Assembly (NCBI GenBank): GCA_017517765.1 | Contig: JAFWYE010000006.1 | Span: forward strand, 372,001 to 436,000 | DNA from: Bacilli bacterium | Lineage (GTDB): Bacteria; Bacillota_I; Bacilli_A; RFN20; DUOF01 | Direction: 5' to 3' | DNA length: 64,000 bases | Shown here: positions 1 through 8,921 of the stretch, piece after piece | Position numbering within the stretch: position 1 is the stretch's first letter | How the letters are laid out: each line of letters opens with the position of its first letter | Translations under genes and position numbers: made by a program | The notes under the pieces: generated by a model | What the model was told of the DNA's origin: nothing | The model's input: the letters and a program-made list of their open reading frames with translations, nothing else | Databases searched by the model: none

Positions 1-14
1 CATTTGCTCTTTCT

Positions 15-1292
15 TTAATTTATATATTCAAATTCAATATCTTGACATTTACCAAATGTAGTGTCTGACTTCTTTATGTTCTTTCTCATCTTAACATTTT
101 TTAGTTTTTTACATCCATAAAAGCAATAGTCACCTAAAGATTTTATGTTGCTACCTAAAGTTACTTTTTCTAGTTTTTGACATCCCCCAAATGCATTATC
201 ATCAATATAGGCATCGTTAATACTAATCTCTTTTAATGAATCACATCTGAAAAATGCACAATCCCATATTTTAATTTTATGAATTGGAAACTCCACTTTC
301 TTTAAAGATTTACAACACATAAATGCTGAACTATCAATTTCTAAAATAGAGGTAGGAATATTAGCTTTTATAAGAGAAACGCAATCTCTAAAAGCGCTTG
401 GCCCAATTTGAGTTACACCATCAGGTATATAAACTTCTTTTAAGTTCTCACATTTTTCACATGCTCTTTTATATATTACTTTTGTATTATCATGTATTTT
501 TAATACACTTGCTTCCTTATCTTCCATCCTCACAAAAACAACATAATTATTGTCTTTATTACCAAGATACAAACCATTCTCCCACTTATAATAAGTTAAT
601 TCATATGTAGACAAGGCATCATCAACTATTTTAGTAATACTATTTGGAATACTCAAAGTTTTTAAATTCTCACACATATCAAAAGCGTACATGTCAATTC
701 TTTGTACTCCCTCATATAAGTCAGCCTTCCTTAAAGCACTACAATATTGGAAAGCAAAAGGATCTATATACAATAATCCTTTAGACATTTTAACTTCCTC
801 TAAGTTCTCACACTCACAAAATGCGCTTTTAGAAATTTGAGTAACGGTATCTGCAATAGAAACTCTTTTTAAAGAAGAAAACTCTCTAAAAACATCTACA
901 TCTATTATTCTAACACCTTCATCAATAACTACTTCACTAACCTTATTATCACCATATTCAGATAATATGACTTTAGGATTATTTTTATTTCCTAAATACT
1001 TATTGTTATCAATAAGGTTGTATTTTAATTTACCACAACCAGCAACTATTTCTTCATCTATCTTTTCTATAGTATTAGGTAGCTCTATTTCTTCTAGATT
1101 AATACATCCATTAAATGCACCATAATATATTATTTTAACACCTTCAGGAATAACAATTTTTTTCACATATCTATTATTCCAAAAACAATGAGTAAATATT
1201 TCTTCAATTCCTTCAGGAATAACTACAATTTCATCTTTTCCCTTATAAGAAACTAACACATTACCATTAATTATAAACTTTTTATTTCTCAT
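15..1292 (-). CDS. BspA-type leucine-rich repeat protein (LRR_5)
   Basis: A 425-residue protein made almost wholly of repeats of about 23 residues of the BspA/LRR_5 kind, with recurring cores such as 'VVIPEGVKII', 'AFNGCINLEEI' and 'AFRDCVSLIKA'. Two short inserts carrying 'KYLGNKNN' and 'LYLGNKDN' break the array near residues 95-115 and 240-260. No signal peptide or membrane segment is visible, so either a cytosolic location or non-classical export is possible; the family usually mediates protein binding or adhesion. I chose the ATG at 1292 because AAAGGAG lies just upstream; a longer reading from 1349 would run through the dut terminator. A TACAAT at 1319-1324 may be its -10. The molecular target cannot be read from sequence. 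Confidence 0.85.
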   Translation of the reverse strand: MRNKKFIINGNVLVSYKGKDEIVVIPEGIEEIFTHCFWNNRYVKKIVIPEGVKIIYYGAFNGCINLEEIELPNTIEKIDEEIVAGCGKLKYNLIDNNKYLGNKNNPKVILSEYGDNKVSEVVIDEGVRIIDVDVFREFSSLKRVSIADTVTQISKSAFCECENLEEVKMSKGLLYIDPFAFQYCSALRKADLYEGVQRIDMYAFDMCENLKTLSIPNSITKIVDDALSTYELTYYKWENGLYLGNKDNNYVVFVRMEDKEASVLKIHDNTKVIYKRACEKCENLKEVYIPDGVTQIGPSAFRDCVSLIKANIPTSILEIDSSAFMCCKSLKKVEFPIHKIKIWDCAFFRCDSLKEISINDAYIDDNAFGGCQKLEKVTLGSNIKSLGDYCFYGCKKLKNVKMRKNIKKSDTTFGKCQDIEFEYIN

Positions 1293-1331
1293 AATTTTAT
1301 AATCTCCTTTATACATAAATTGTAGCACAAA

Positions 1332-1360
1332 TAAAAAAGCTAAGAGCATTTCTCTTAGCT
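1332..1360 (-). terminator. Intrinsic terminator after dut
   Basis: A 9-bp perfect stem (AGCTAAGAG / CTCTTAGCT, loop of 5) is followed on the minus strand by six T. It lies just downstream of the dut stop codon and closes the rnr-smpB-S51-dut unit. Confidence 0.85.
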
Positions 1361-1369
1361 ATATTTATA

Positions 1370-1828
1370 TTAATTAGATTTAACAGTAGATCCAAATCCA
1401 CCTTTTCTAGTTTCAGTAGGTGCAACTTCATCATCTACAGTTAAAAATTTAAAGAAGAATATTTGACCAATCTTATCGCCTTTTTTAACTGTATAAGTTT
1501 CTTTTCCTATATTATGTAACATAAATCCTATATTACCATCATTATTTTCATTATCTGCATAATCGCTTTCAATTATACCAATACCATTAGCTAGGATAAT
1601 TCCCCTTTTACCCATACCACTAGTAGAAGCTAAAATAAATCCTTCATCATGATTGCAATAAGCCTTAACATTTGTAAATATTAAATTAGTATCACCTGGT
1701 TCTACAGTTGTATCAATTGGTGAATAACAATCATAACAAACTGAGTGTTTTGTAGCCCTTACTGGCATCTTAATTTCATCATCATTATACTTTTTAAATT
1801 CTTTTCTAACTGGTGCAAATTTTCTCAT
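1370..1828 (-). CDS. dut: dUTP diphosphatase (dUTPase)
   Basis: Hydrolyses dUTP to dUMP and diphosphate, which keeps uracil out of DNA and feeds dTMP synthesis. The trimeric-dUTPase motifs appear in order within 152 residues: motif 1 'YDCYSPIDTTVEPG', motif 2 'STSGMGKRGI', motif 3 'GIGIIESDYADN...NIG', motif 4 'KKGDKIGQIFF' and the C-terminal P-loop-like motif 5 'RKGGFGSTV'. The length is normal. The start is the ATG at 1828, because GGGGAGGA sits directly upstream; the GTG at 1843 would place the ribosome site inside the gene. It is the last gene of the rnr operon, 27 bases after the S51 peptidase gene. Confidence 0.93.
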   Translation of the reverse strand: MRKFAPVRKEFKKYNDDEIKMPVRATKHSVCYDCYSPIDTTVEPGDTNLIFTNVKAYCNHDEGFILASTSGMGKRGIILANGIGIIESDYADNENNDGNIGFMLHNIGKETYTVKKGDKIGQIFFFKFLTVDDEVAPTETRKGGFGSTVKSN

Positions 1829-1855
1829 ATATTTCCTCCCCACACACTAAGAATA

Positions 1856-2650
1856 TTATACTCTTTTTATACCCATTTTAAAATCTTTATTTTTAAATAA
1901 ATGAGCATATTTTTCAAGAGAAATACACTCTCCATTATCAATAATTTTTTCACATTTATTTTTATCAAATAAGTATGATTCTCCATATAAATTACTACCA
2001 TTTTCATCAAGTAAAATATACCCACTATCAATAAGACCAATATGAGGAATAAATTCACTATCTTTAAGGCACATCTCATATGCTGTAACCCCAAGTAACT
2101 CATCTGTATGAGCTCTATTCATGTGTGGCATAACTATATAATCTGACAAAGCTAAACCACTATCTATCTTTTTAAAATTCTTATCTAGCATCTCTTCTTC
2201 ACACTCTGGTTGAATATATACCACTCTAGACATATTCATACCACCTGCACTTTGCCCTACTACTACACCATTATAATCATCTAATATCTCTTTCAAGCTT
2301 ATTTCTTTTATAAAAGCATTTTGACTTGGAACATGTCCTCCAAGCAAAAATACTAAGTCTGAGCTTAGTATTTCTTCTTTAATATTTCCTTTAAACTCAT
2401 AATCAATAATTACACTCTCTTCAGTTTCAAAACCATCTATTATAAATGATTCTTTAATAATATCAGAATATAATTTTGATTTTCGATGACCATTAGGGTT
2501 AGAAGCAATAAAGCATATCTTTTTTACTTTAGAAGCATGCTTTTTTAAATTAGTTACAAATTCATTACTATTATCCATGTTAGTAGCAACTTTATTACCA
2601 TTAACACTTGTATAATTATTTAATGAACTAATTACAAATACTGCTTTCAT
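1856..2650 (-). CDS. Peptidase family S51 (dipeptidase E / cyanophycinase-like)
   Basis: A 264-residue member of the S51 class-I glutamine-amidotransferase-like fold. The nucleophile elbow 'GVVVGQSAGGMNMS' (about residues 130-143) holds the catalytic Ser, and 'DLVFLLGGHVPSQN' (about residues 97-110) fits the strand that precedes it in PepE proteins. Family members cleave Asp-X dipeptides or beta-aspartyl peptides. The length is somewhat above the roughly 230 residues of PepE. It sits between smpB (11 bases upstream) and dut and has a clear AAAGGGG site. With no secretion signal, an intracellular dipeptidase is the simplest reading; substrate specificity is not determined. Confidence 0.8.
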   Translation of the reverse strand: MKAVFVISSLNNYTSVNGNKVATNMDNSNEFVTNLKKHASKVKKICFIASNPNGHRKSKLYSDIIKESFIIDGFETEESVIIDYEFKGNIKEEILSSDLVFLLGGHVPSQNAFIKEISLKEILDDYNGVVVGQSAGGMNMSRVVYIQPECEEEMLDKNFKKIDSGLALSDYIVMPHMNRAHTDELLGVTAYEMCLKDSEFIPHIGLIDSGYILLDENGSNLYGESYLFDKNKCEKIIDNGECISLEKYAHLFKNKDFKMGIKRV

Positions 2651-2661
2651 AATTATCCCCT

Positions 2662-3126
2662 TTATTTATTCATTTCTTTTAACATCTTATTAATATTTCT
2701 ATTAATATCTTTATTCTTTTCAACTTCTCTTTTATCGTAGTTATGTTTACCTTTAGCAAGAGCAATCTCTAACTTAGCTAAACCATTTTTTAGATACACT
2801 CTAGTAGGAACTATAGTAAACCCTTTTTCATTAATCTTAATAGCTATTTTATTAATCTCTATTTTATTTAAAAGCAATTTTCTAGTTCTTGTTGTACTAG
2901 GTAAAAAGAAGCTTGATTTTTCATAGTTAGCTATGTGCATATTGATAATAAATGCTTCGCCATTTTTAATATGCACATAACTATCTTTTAAATTAACTCT
3001 GCCCTCTCTTATTGATTTAATTTCGCTACCCTCTAAAACTAAACCGGCCTCGTAAGTATCAAATAAGAAATAATCATAACTAGCCTTTTTATTAAGTGCT
3101 ATAACTTTTATTCCTTCACTCTTCAT
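2662..3126 (-). CDS. smpB: SsrA-binding protein SmpB
   Basis: Binds tmRNA and carries it to stalled ribosomes for trans-translation. The 154-residue sequence has the SmpB core 'NKKASYDYFLFDTYEAGLVLEGSEIKSIREGRVNLKDSY' (about residues 12-50), the central 'LLLNKIEI' strand and the basic C-terminal tail 'GKHNYDKREVEKNKDINR', which follows the mRNA channel in the ribosome. It starts 2 bases after the rnr stop codon. The rnr-smpB pairing is common in Bacillota and fits their joint job, since RNase R degrades non-stop mRNA released by trans-translation. The tmRNA gene itself is not in this window. Confidence 0.97.
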   Translation of the reverse strand: MKSEGIKVIALNKKASYDYFLFDTYEAGLVLEGSEIKSIREGRVNLKDSYVHIKNGEAFIINMHIANYEKSSFFLPSTTRTRKLLLNKIEINKIAIKINEKGFTIVPTRVYLKNGLAKLEIALAKGKHNYDKREVEKNKDINRNINKMLKEMNK

Positions 3127-3128
3127 GA

Positions 3129-5318
3129 TTATCGCCTGGACTTTTTCTTTCTATCATCATTAGCACTTTTAGGCTTATCTTTATCTAATCTTCTAATTAA
3201 AGAGAAATCGATTTGACTCTCTGACTTACTTGCTCTTTTTACACTTACTTCAAGTGGAGTACCAAGAGTGTAAACTTCTCCTGTTCTTCTACCTACTGCC
3301 ACTTTTCTATTATCATCATAAGTAAATGCATCAGTATTAATTGATCTGAATGGAATCATACCTTCAATTGTATTAGGTAATTGTACAAAGATACCATTTT
3401 TAGAGAAACCGCTAACAGTTGCTTTATATTCTTCTCCTATATGATCTTGCATATATTCAGCAAACTTCATCTTATTAGTATCTCTTTCTAATTGATCAGC
3501 TCTTTTTTCTTGAGCAGAAGTAGTTTTACCAAGTTCTACTAAAGATTCATACATATCTAAAACAGCTTGATAATTTTCTGGATGTTTCTCTAAATCACCA
3601 ATCATATCTAAGATATATTCATTAATTAAGTCTGGTAATCTTCTGATAGGTGAAGTTAATTGAGCATAATATTGTAATGCTAAACCAAAGTGACCAATCT
3701 CATCTGGAGCATATACAGCCTTAGGTAAACATCTTAAGAATGCATCACTTAATGCACTCTTAACTGTTTCATCTTCTACTAAAGCCATAATTCTTTTATA
3801 CTCATGTGCATAGTTATCATTTTGGAATCTTGGTTGAATCTTAAGCGATTTACATAATGGAATAAAGTTTGCTTCTAATTTTTCTAAATCTGGATATTCA
3901 TGATTTCTAAATAAGAACTTAAGTCCCATATCACTAACATATCTAGCTCCAGCTTCATTTGTAGCAACCATTAAGTCTTCAATTAATCTTTCAGATTCTC
4001 TTTGAACTCTTACTTTAACATCTGTAACTTTACCATTTTCATCTACGATTAACTTAGCTTCTCTAGTATCTAGTTTTAATTCTCCATGTCTTTCTTTTCT
4101 CTTTGATAATCTCTTACTAGCTTCAAAAGACAAATCAAATAATTCTAAGTATTCTTTATTTTCTGCTCTTACTTCTTCATTTCCTTCATATATAGCTTGT
4201 ACTTCATCATAAGTGAAAGCTTTTCTAGATCTAATAACACTGTTTTTAACACTGAAGTTTCCAACACTACCATCTTCATAAATATCAAATTCATAACTCT
4301 TTGCTAATCTATCAACATTAGGATCTAATGAACAGATACCATTACTTAATTTTCTAGGAAGCATAGGAATAACTCTATCAGCCAAGTAACAAGATGTACC
4401 TCTCTCTAATGCATCCATATAAATTGGAGAATTGAAAGGAACGTAGTGAGCAACATCTGCAATATGAACTTTTACTCTTAAAGTACCATCAGATAACTTA
4501 ACAATTTCATAAGCATCATCTCTATCTTTAGTATCAGCACCATCAATAGTAATAACTAAATTACTAGTATAATCCACTCTACCTTTTCTTTCTGCCTCTG
4601 TTACCTCATTAGGAGCATTATCTGCTTGCATTAATGCTTCCTCACTAAATTCAATTGGTACTTCTGCTTCAATTGCCATTGAAGTAATATCTACACCAAT
4701 ATCATTTTTGTGACCAATAATTCTATCAAGATGAGGAACTAAACCACTCTTAGTAGCCTCTAGAGTAAATACAACTTTATGTCCATCAACTAAGTTTTTA
4801 CATTCTTCTTTATTCAAATGTAATTTATAACCAATTCTTTTAGATTGAGGTTTAATATAATATTCATATTTACCTTCTCTATAACCCTCAACAATAATTT
4901 CTCCAACTAATGTAGGATTACTACTCTTTATTACTTTTACAATTTCACCATTGTTACCATTAAAGTCATAAGATTTAATAACAACTTCACTCTTAGGAAA
5001 GATAACTTCAAATGATTTTCTACTAACTCTAAAATCATCATCCATTCCATCTACTTTTACATAAACATAATCATCATTTACTCCAGTAACTTCTCCTTTA
5101 AAGATTCCACTACTTTGAGCATTTTGAATATTTTTTCTGGAAGTCATGATAAGATCATAATCCTCTAGCATACTATCAACAGTATGAGCTACTTCTTCTT
5201 TGCCATAATAATTAGCAAAATGAGAGACTAATTCTTCTTTTGAACAAGGTGTAAACTTCTTACCTCTTGTAAAGTTTAAAATTGCATCTCTAATTTCATT
5301 TTGTACTTGCTTCTCCAC
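3129..5318 (-). CDS. rnr: Ribonuclease R
   Basis: A processive 3'-to-5' exoribonuclease of the RNB family. Over 729 residues the order is an N-terminal helix-turn-helix-like region, two cold-shock OB domains (about 65-225), the RNB catalytic domain beginning near 'VITIDGADTKDRDDAYEI' with its metal-binding aspartates, and a C-terminal S1 domain ('YKATVSGFSKNGIFVQLPN'). A basic Lys/Arg tail ends the protein. The start is GTG, placed by a strong GGAGGG six bases upstream. It is the first gene of the smpB operon. The family helps degrade structured RNA and mature rRNA. Confidence 0.96.
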   Translation of the reverse strand: MEKQVQNEIRDAILNFTRGKKFTPCSKEELVSHFANYYGKEEVAHTVDSMLEDYDLIMTSRKNIQNAQSSGIFKGEVTGVNDDYVYVKVDGMDDDFRVSRKSFEVIFPKSEVVIKSYDFNGNNGEIVKVIKSSNPTLVGEIIVEGYREGKYEYYIKPQSKRIGYKLHLNKEECKNLVDGHKVVFTLEATKSGLVPHLDRIIGHKNDIGVDITSMAIEAEVPIEFSEEALMQADNAPNEVTEAERKGRVDYTSNLVITIDGADTKDRDDAYEIVKLSDGTLRVKVHIADVAHYVPFNSPIYMDALERGTSCYLADRVIPMLPRKLSNGICSLDPNVDRLAKSYEFDIYEDGSVGNFSVKNSVIRSRKAFTYDEVQAIYEGNEEVRAENKEYLELFDLSFEASKRLSKRKERHGELKLDTREAKLIVDENGKVTDVKVRVQRESERLIEDLMVATNEAGARYVSDMGLKFLFRNHEYPDLEKLEANFIPLCKSLKIQPRFQNDNYAHEYKRIMALVEDETVKSALSDAFLRCLPKAVYAPDEIGHFGLALQYYAQLTSPIRRLPDLINEYILDMIGDLEKHPENYQAVLDMYESLVELGKTTSAQEKRADQLERDTNKMKFAEYMQDHIGEEYKATVSGFSKNGIFVQLPNTIEGMIPFRSINTDAFTYDDNRKVAVGRRTGEVYTLGTPLEVSVKRASKSESQIDFSLIRRLDKDKPKSANDDRKKKSRR

Positions 5319-5362
5319 AAATATCCCTCCTAAGTCACATAAGTCTTATTACTTACACTTTC

Positions 5363-5391
5363 ATTTTACATTAGTTATATATATCTTTCAA
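5363..5391 (-). promoter_or_regulatory. Promoter of the rnr operon
   Basis: TTGAAA, a 17-base spacer and TAAAAT on the minus strand, with TG just before the -10 box. It lies 45-73 bases upstream of the GTG of rnr. The spacing is ideal and each box has one mismatch or so; there is no experimental support. Confidence 0.55.
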
Positions 5392-5428
5392 CAATTATTT
5401 TATCCCCCCATATTATATATGGGAGAAA

Positions 5429-5454
5429 AAAAATAGCACCAAGTGCTATCTTTT
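5429..5454 (-). terminator. Intrinsic terminator overlapping the ankyrin-gene stop codon
   Basis: Minus-strand hairpin GATAGCACTTGGTGCTATT followed by a run of T. The TAG stop of the ankyrin-like gene lies inside the stem. Confidence 0.8.
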
Positions 5455-5949
5455 CATACCTTCACTAACAACCTTATTCTTTACTAATTTCTTATATAAT
5501 TCAGGTCTACGAGTTTTAATTATTTCCTTAGCACTCTTAAAATTTTGTCTTTTAGTAGTAGGAACATAATCTAAAGTTGCTGCTCCACCTTTTTTTACTA
5601 AAAACTCTACTAAATCATCACTTACAAAATTAGTATTTTCAGCAGCCCAATAAATAAAGTATGGTCTACTTTCATTGTAAACACCCTTATCACCATGCTT
5701 AAAGTTAACTTCAGCACCACGATTAACTAAGTATTTTACAATAGTTTCACCTTTGCTATCTTTTCCTTCACATGCTCTAAGTGCATATACTAATACTCTA
5801 GCATAATTTGCAGCATCCATTGCATTAATGTTTGCCCTATATTCTTCAACACACTTAACAACCTTATCTAAATCAAGGCTTTTACATGCTCTAATAAGCA
5901 TCAAATCAACTTCTTGTTGACTTACTTTTTTACCATCTATCTCTATCAT
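5446..5949 (-). CDS. Small ankyrin-repeat-like protein
   Basis: A 167-residue protein with two or three degenerate ankyrin-like units. The clearest is 'IVKYLVNRGAEVNFKHGDKG' (about residues 88-107), followed by 'WAAENTNFVSDDLVEFLVKKGGA'. It has no signal peptide or membrane segment and is probably a cytosolic protein-binding module. It follows the Sel1-repeat gene by 22 bases on the same strand and shares its terminator, so the two are probably one transcript. AAGGAG lies upstream of the start. The partner and function are unknown. Confidence 0.7.
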   Translation of the reverse strand: MIEIDGKKVSQQEVDLMLIRACKSLDLDKVVKCVEEYRANINAMDAANYARVLVYALRACEGKDSKGETIVKYLVNRGAEVNFKHGDKGVYNESRPYFIYWAAENTNFVSDDLVEFLVKKGGAATLDYVPTTKRQNFKSAKEIIKTRRPELYKKLVKNKVVSEGMKR

Positions 5950-5971
5950 ATTAACTGCTCCTTATCATTTA

Positions 5972-7558
5972 TTATTTAATTGCATCTTTAATTAACTCTG
6001 CGGCTTTTAGATACTTTCTAGATTTTTCTGCATCTCTTTCAGTACCAATGTTATATTCATAACACCAACCTAAGAATTCATTTATTTCATAACTGTTTAC
6101 ATCATATAAAGTCTTAAGTAAGTCTACACCCATTTTTGCTTTACCTGGAATAAATAAACAAGTTATTGCATATCCAACTCCTGCATCAAATAATTTTTTA
6201 CTTTCATAAATCTTTTTATACATCTTGTTTGCCTTAGATGCTGATGCCTTAGTTCCATGACCATCAAATACCAAATCAGCTAAAGCAACTTGAGAAAGTG
6301 GATAGCTAGAAGCTGATCTATTATACCAATACTTAGCTTTCTTATAATCAGCATCAACTAAATTAGCATATTCATAACATCTACCAAGATAATATTGAGC
6401 TTCAGGATAATTAAGTTCAGCTGCTTTTGATAAAAACTCAAATGCTTTTGTTTCATCTTTTTCTATACCTTTACCCAATGCATAGCAAAGAGATAAATTA
6501 TAGCAACTCAAAGCCCAATCATTTTTAGCACCAAACTTGAATAATTCAACTGCACCTTCTTCATTTAAAGCTGTACCAACGCCTTGTAGCATACAACAAG
6601 CAATCGCATCGTTTGCAAGTTCCATACCTTGCTCTTTACAAGCTACAAAATAGTTATATGCTTCTCTTTCATTTTTTGTAGTGCCTATACCATATAGTTT
6701 ACAAATAGCAACTTCATATAACGATTCAAAGTCACCTTCACCCGCTATAATCTTAAATAACTTATATGCAAGAACTTCATTAACTGGACATCCATATCCA
6801 TTTTGATAACACTTAGCTAAATAATATGTTGACTTTAAATTACCTCTTTTAGCACTAACTTGGAAGCAATCAAATGCCTCATCATAATCTTTAGAATCAA
6901 GGAAATATAATCCAAGTCTTCCTATAGCCACATCATTTCCTAAACTAGCACTAGTTTCATACCACTTACTTGCCTTACTTTCATTCTTTTTAGTACCTAT
7001 ACCAAATTCATAACAATAAGCCAAATTATAAGCTGCTTCTCCATTGCCATTTCTAGCAGCATTAAGGAAATGTTTAAATGCTAATTTTTCATCTTTAGCA
7101 ACTCCATTACCATTTAAGTAACATAGTCCTAAAATAAACTCAGCATAATCATTACCCAATTCTATTGCCTTATTATACCAATAGATAGCTTTCTCATAGT
7201 TTTGTACTACTCCCTTACCATTGAAATAACTATATCCCAAGTTGAAGATACTAGTCTCATCATTTTGTTTAGCAGCCTCTACAAACCAATAAATCGCCTT
7301 ACTATAATCTTGTTCAACTCCAATACCATTAGCATAACAAACACCAACATTACATTGAGCACTTACAAAACCTTGTTCAGCAGATTTAGAGAACCAATGA
7401 AAAGCTTTCTTTAAATCATATTCTTCACATCTAGGTGTAGCATAATAAATTCCAAGATAATATTGACTTGTAGCATCACCATTTAATGCAGCATCTTGAA
7501 TCTCTTCAATATTATCAAATATCATTTGCTCGTAATCACTATTATTTATATTTGCCAT
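5972..7558 (-). CDS. Sel1-repeat (TPR-like) protein
   Basis: A 528-residue protein composed of about 13 Sel1-like repeats of about 36 residues, with consensus pieces such as 'AQCNVGVCYANGIGVEQDYSKAIYWFVEAAK'. These form a helical scaffold that binds other proteins. No secretion signal is present. I chose the ATG at 7558 over the GTG at 7570 because AGAGGTGG sits eight bases before it. A TATAAT at 7579-7584 could be its -10 box, without a good -35. It is followed by the ankyrin-like gene. The client of the scaffold is unknown. Confidence 0.88.
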   Translation of the reverse strand: MANINNSDYEQMIFDNIEEIQDAALNGDATSQYYLGIYYATPRCEEYDLKKAFHWFSKSAEQGFVSAQCNVGVCYANGIGVEQDYSKAIYWFVEAAKQNDETSIFNLGYSYFNGKGVVQNYEKAIYWYNKAIELGNDYAEFILGLCYLNGNGVAKDEKLAFKHFLNAARNGNGEAAYNLAYCYEFGIGTKKNESKASKWYETSASLGNDVAIGRLGLYFLDSKDYDEAFDCFQVSAKRGNLKSTYYLAKCYQNGYGCPVNEVLAYKLFKIIAGEGDFESLYEVAICKLYGIGTTKNEREAYNYFVACKEQGMELANDAIACCMLQGVGTALNEEGAVELFKFGAKNDWALSCYNLSLCYALGKGIEKDETKAFEFLSKAAELNYPEAQYYLGRCYEYANLVDADYKKAKYWYNRSASSYPLSQVALADLVFDGHGTKASASKANKMYKKIYESKKLFDAGVGYAITCLFIPGKAKMGVDLLKTLYDVNSYEINEFLGWCYEYNIGTERDAEKSRKYLKAAELIKDAIK

Positions 7559-7630
7559 TAAAGTCACCACCTCTTTAAATTATACATGAAACCTTGTCCA
7601 TTCACTTATATTTTTTACAAAAATATTTTT

Positions 7631-8839
7631 CTATTTACACTTTTTTACAATATCTTTAACTCTTTCTTTGATTGTAACATCTCTTTGTATGCCTTTTAAA
7701 GCACAAACTATAATATCTGCTATCTCTTTAAAATCATATTCTTTTAACCCTTTGCTAGTCATATAAGCACTACCAACTCTGATACCAGAAGCAACACTTG
7801 GCTTCTCTGTATCAAAAGGTAACACATTTTTATTTACATACACTCCTAGTTTAGCAAGTATTGTTTCACTATCTTTTCCAGTTATTCCAAAACTAGCCTT
7901 TGTATCAATAAGAAGAAGATGATTATCACTTCCACCACTCACAAGTTTTACTCCATAATCATTAAACACTTCTTCCATTGCTTTAATATGTTTTATTACA
8001 TTCTTTTGATATTTTACAAAGCTTTCACTTCCAGCTTCATAAAAGCATTGACATTTAGCAGCAATAATATTTTCTAATGGACCTCCTTGAATTCCAGGAA
8101 AGACACTCGAATCAATTGCTTTTGCATACTTTTCTTTACACAATATACATCCACCTCTAGGACCTCTTAGAGTCTTTTGAGTAGTCATTGTAACAAAATC
8201 GGCATATCCAACTGGGCTAGGATGTAAACCAGCTACTACAAGACCAGCAGTGTGAGCAATATCAGCAAGTAAATATGCTCCAACTTTATCTGCTATTTGC
8301 CTAAATCTTTTAAAGTCAATTGTTCTAGAGTAACTGCTTGCCCCACACACAATAAGTTTAGGAGTGTATTCCATTGCAAGTTTTTCTACATTATCATAAT
8401 CAATCACACCATCTTCATTTACACCATAACTGATTATCCTATAGTCTTTTCCACTAAAACTTACTGGACTACCATGACTAAGATGTCCTCCATCATTTAA
8501 ATTCATAGAAAGGATAGTATCCCCTTTTTCTAGTACAGCCATATAAACAGCCATATTAGCTTGAGATCCACTATGAGGTTGAACATTAGCATGATACTTT
8601 TGTGCTTTAAAAATTTCTTTTAATCTTTCTTGAGCTAACCGTTCAATTAAATCAATATTTTCACATCCACTATAATATCTTTTATCAGGATATCCTTCGG
8701 CATACTTATTAGTTAAAACACTTCCCATTAATTCCATTACTTCTTCACTAACAACATTTTCAGAAGCTATAAGATTAATTGTGGTTTCTTGTCTTTTTTC
8801 TTCTTGCTTAAGAAATTTATATAAAACTTTATCTTTCAT
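7631..8839 (-). CDS. glyA: Serine hydroxymethyltransferase, with an unusual Gln at the PLP motif
   Basis: Interconverts serine plus tetrahydrofolate with glycine plus 5,10-methylene-tetrahydrofolate, the main source of one-carbon units. The 402 residues match the family along their whole length: '[22 protein letters not shown]' near the N-terminus, '[19 protein letters not shown]' in the middle and the PLP-lysine segment '[13 protein letters not shown]'. The usual residue before the PLP lysine is His (TTTHKT); here the codon is CAA, Gln. The gene has a GGGGTG ribosome site and is probably transcribed alone, as a terminator of the next gene lies upstream. Confidence 0.95.
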   Translation of the reverse strand: MKDKVLYKFLKQEEKRQETTINLIASENVVSEEVMELMGSVLTNKYAEGYPDKRYYSGCENIDLIERLAQERLKEIFKAQKYHANVQPHSGSQANMAVYMAVLEKGDTILSMNLNDGGHLSHGSPVSFSGKDYRIISYGVNEDGVIDYDNVEKLAMEYTPKLIVCGASSYSRTIDFKRFRQIADKVGAYLLADIAHTAGLVVAGLHPSPVGYADFVTMTTQKTLRGPRGGCILCKEKYAKAIDSSVFPGIQGGPLENIIAAKCQCFYEAGSESFVKYQKNVIKHIKAMEEVFNDYGVKLVSGGSDNHLLLIDTKASFGITGKDSETILAKLGVYVNKNVLPFDTEKPSVASGIRVGSAYMTSKGLKEYDFKEIADIIVCALKGIQRDVTIKERVKDIVKKCK

Positions 8840-8893
8840 AAATAAAACACCCCATCTATATTGAAATTCTATAATATTTTTTATTTTTTATAA

Positions 8894-8918
8894 ATAAAAA
8901 AGGTGTATTAAATACACC
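8894..8918 (-). terminator. Intrinsic terminator after the ArsP_2-type exporter gene
   Basis: Perfect 7-bp stem GGTGTAT / ATACACC with a 3-base loop and a T-run on the minus strand, starting four bases after the stop codon. Confidence 0.85.
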
Positions 8919-8921
8919 AAA

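Noticed and set aside
1867-2103. 78-codon minus-strand frame inside the S51 peptidase gene
   Set aside because: An overlapping alternative frame of a conserved gene, hydrophobic by chance, without ribosome site.
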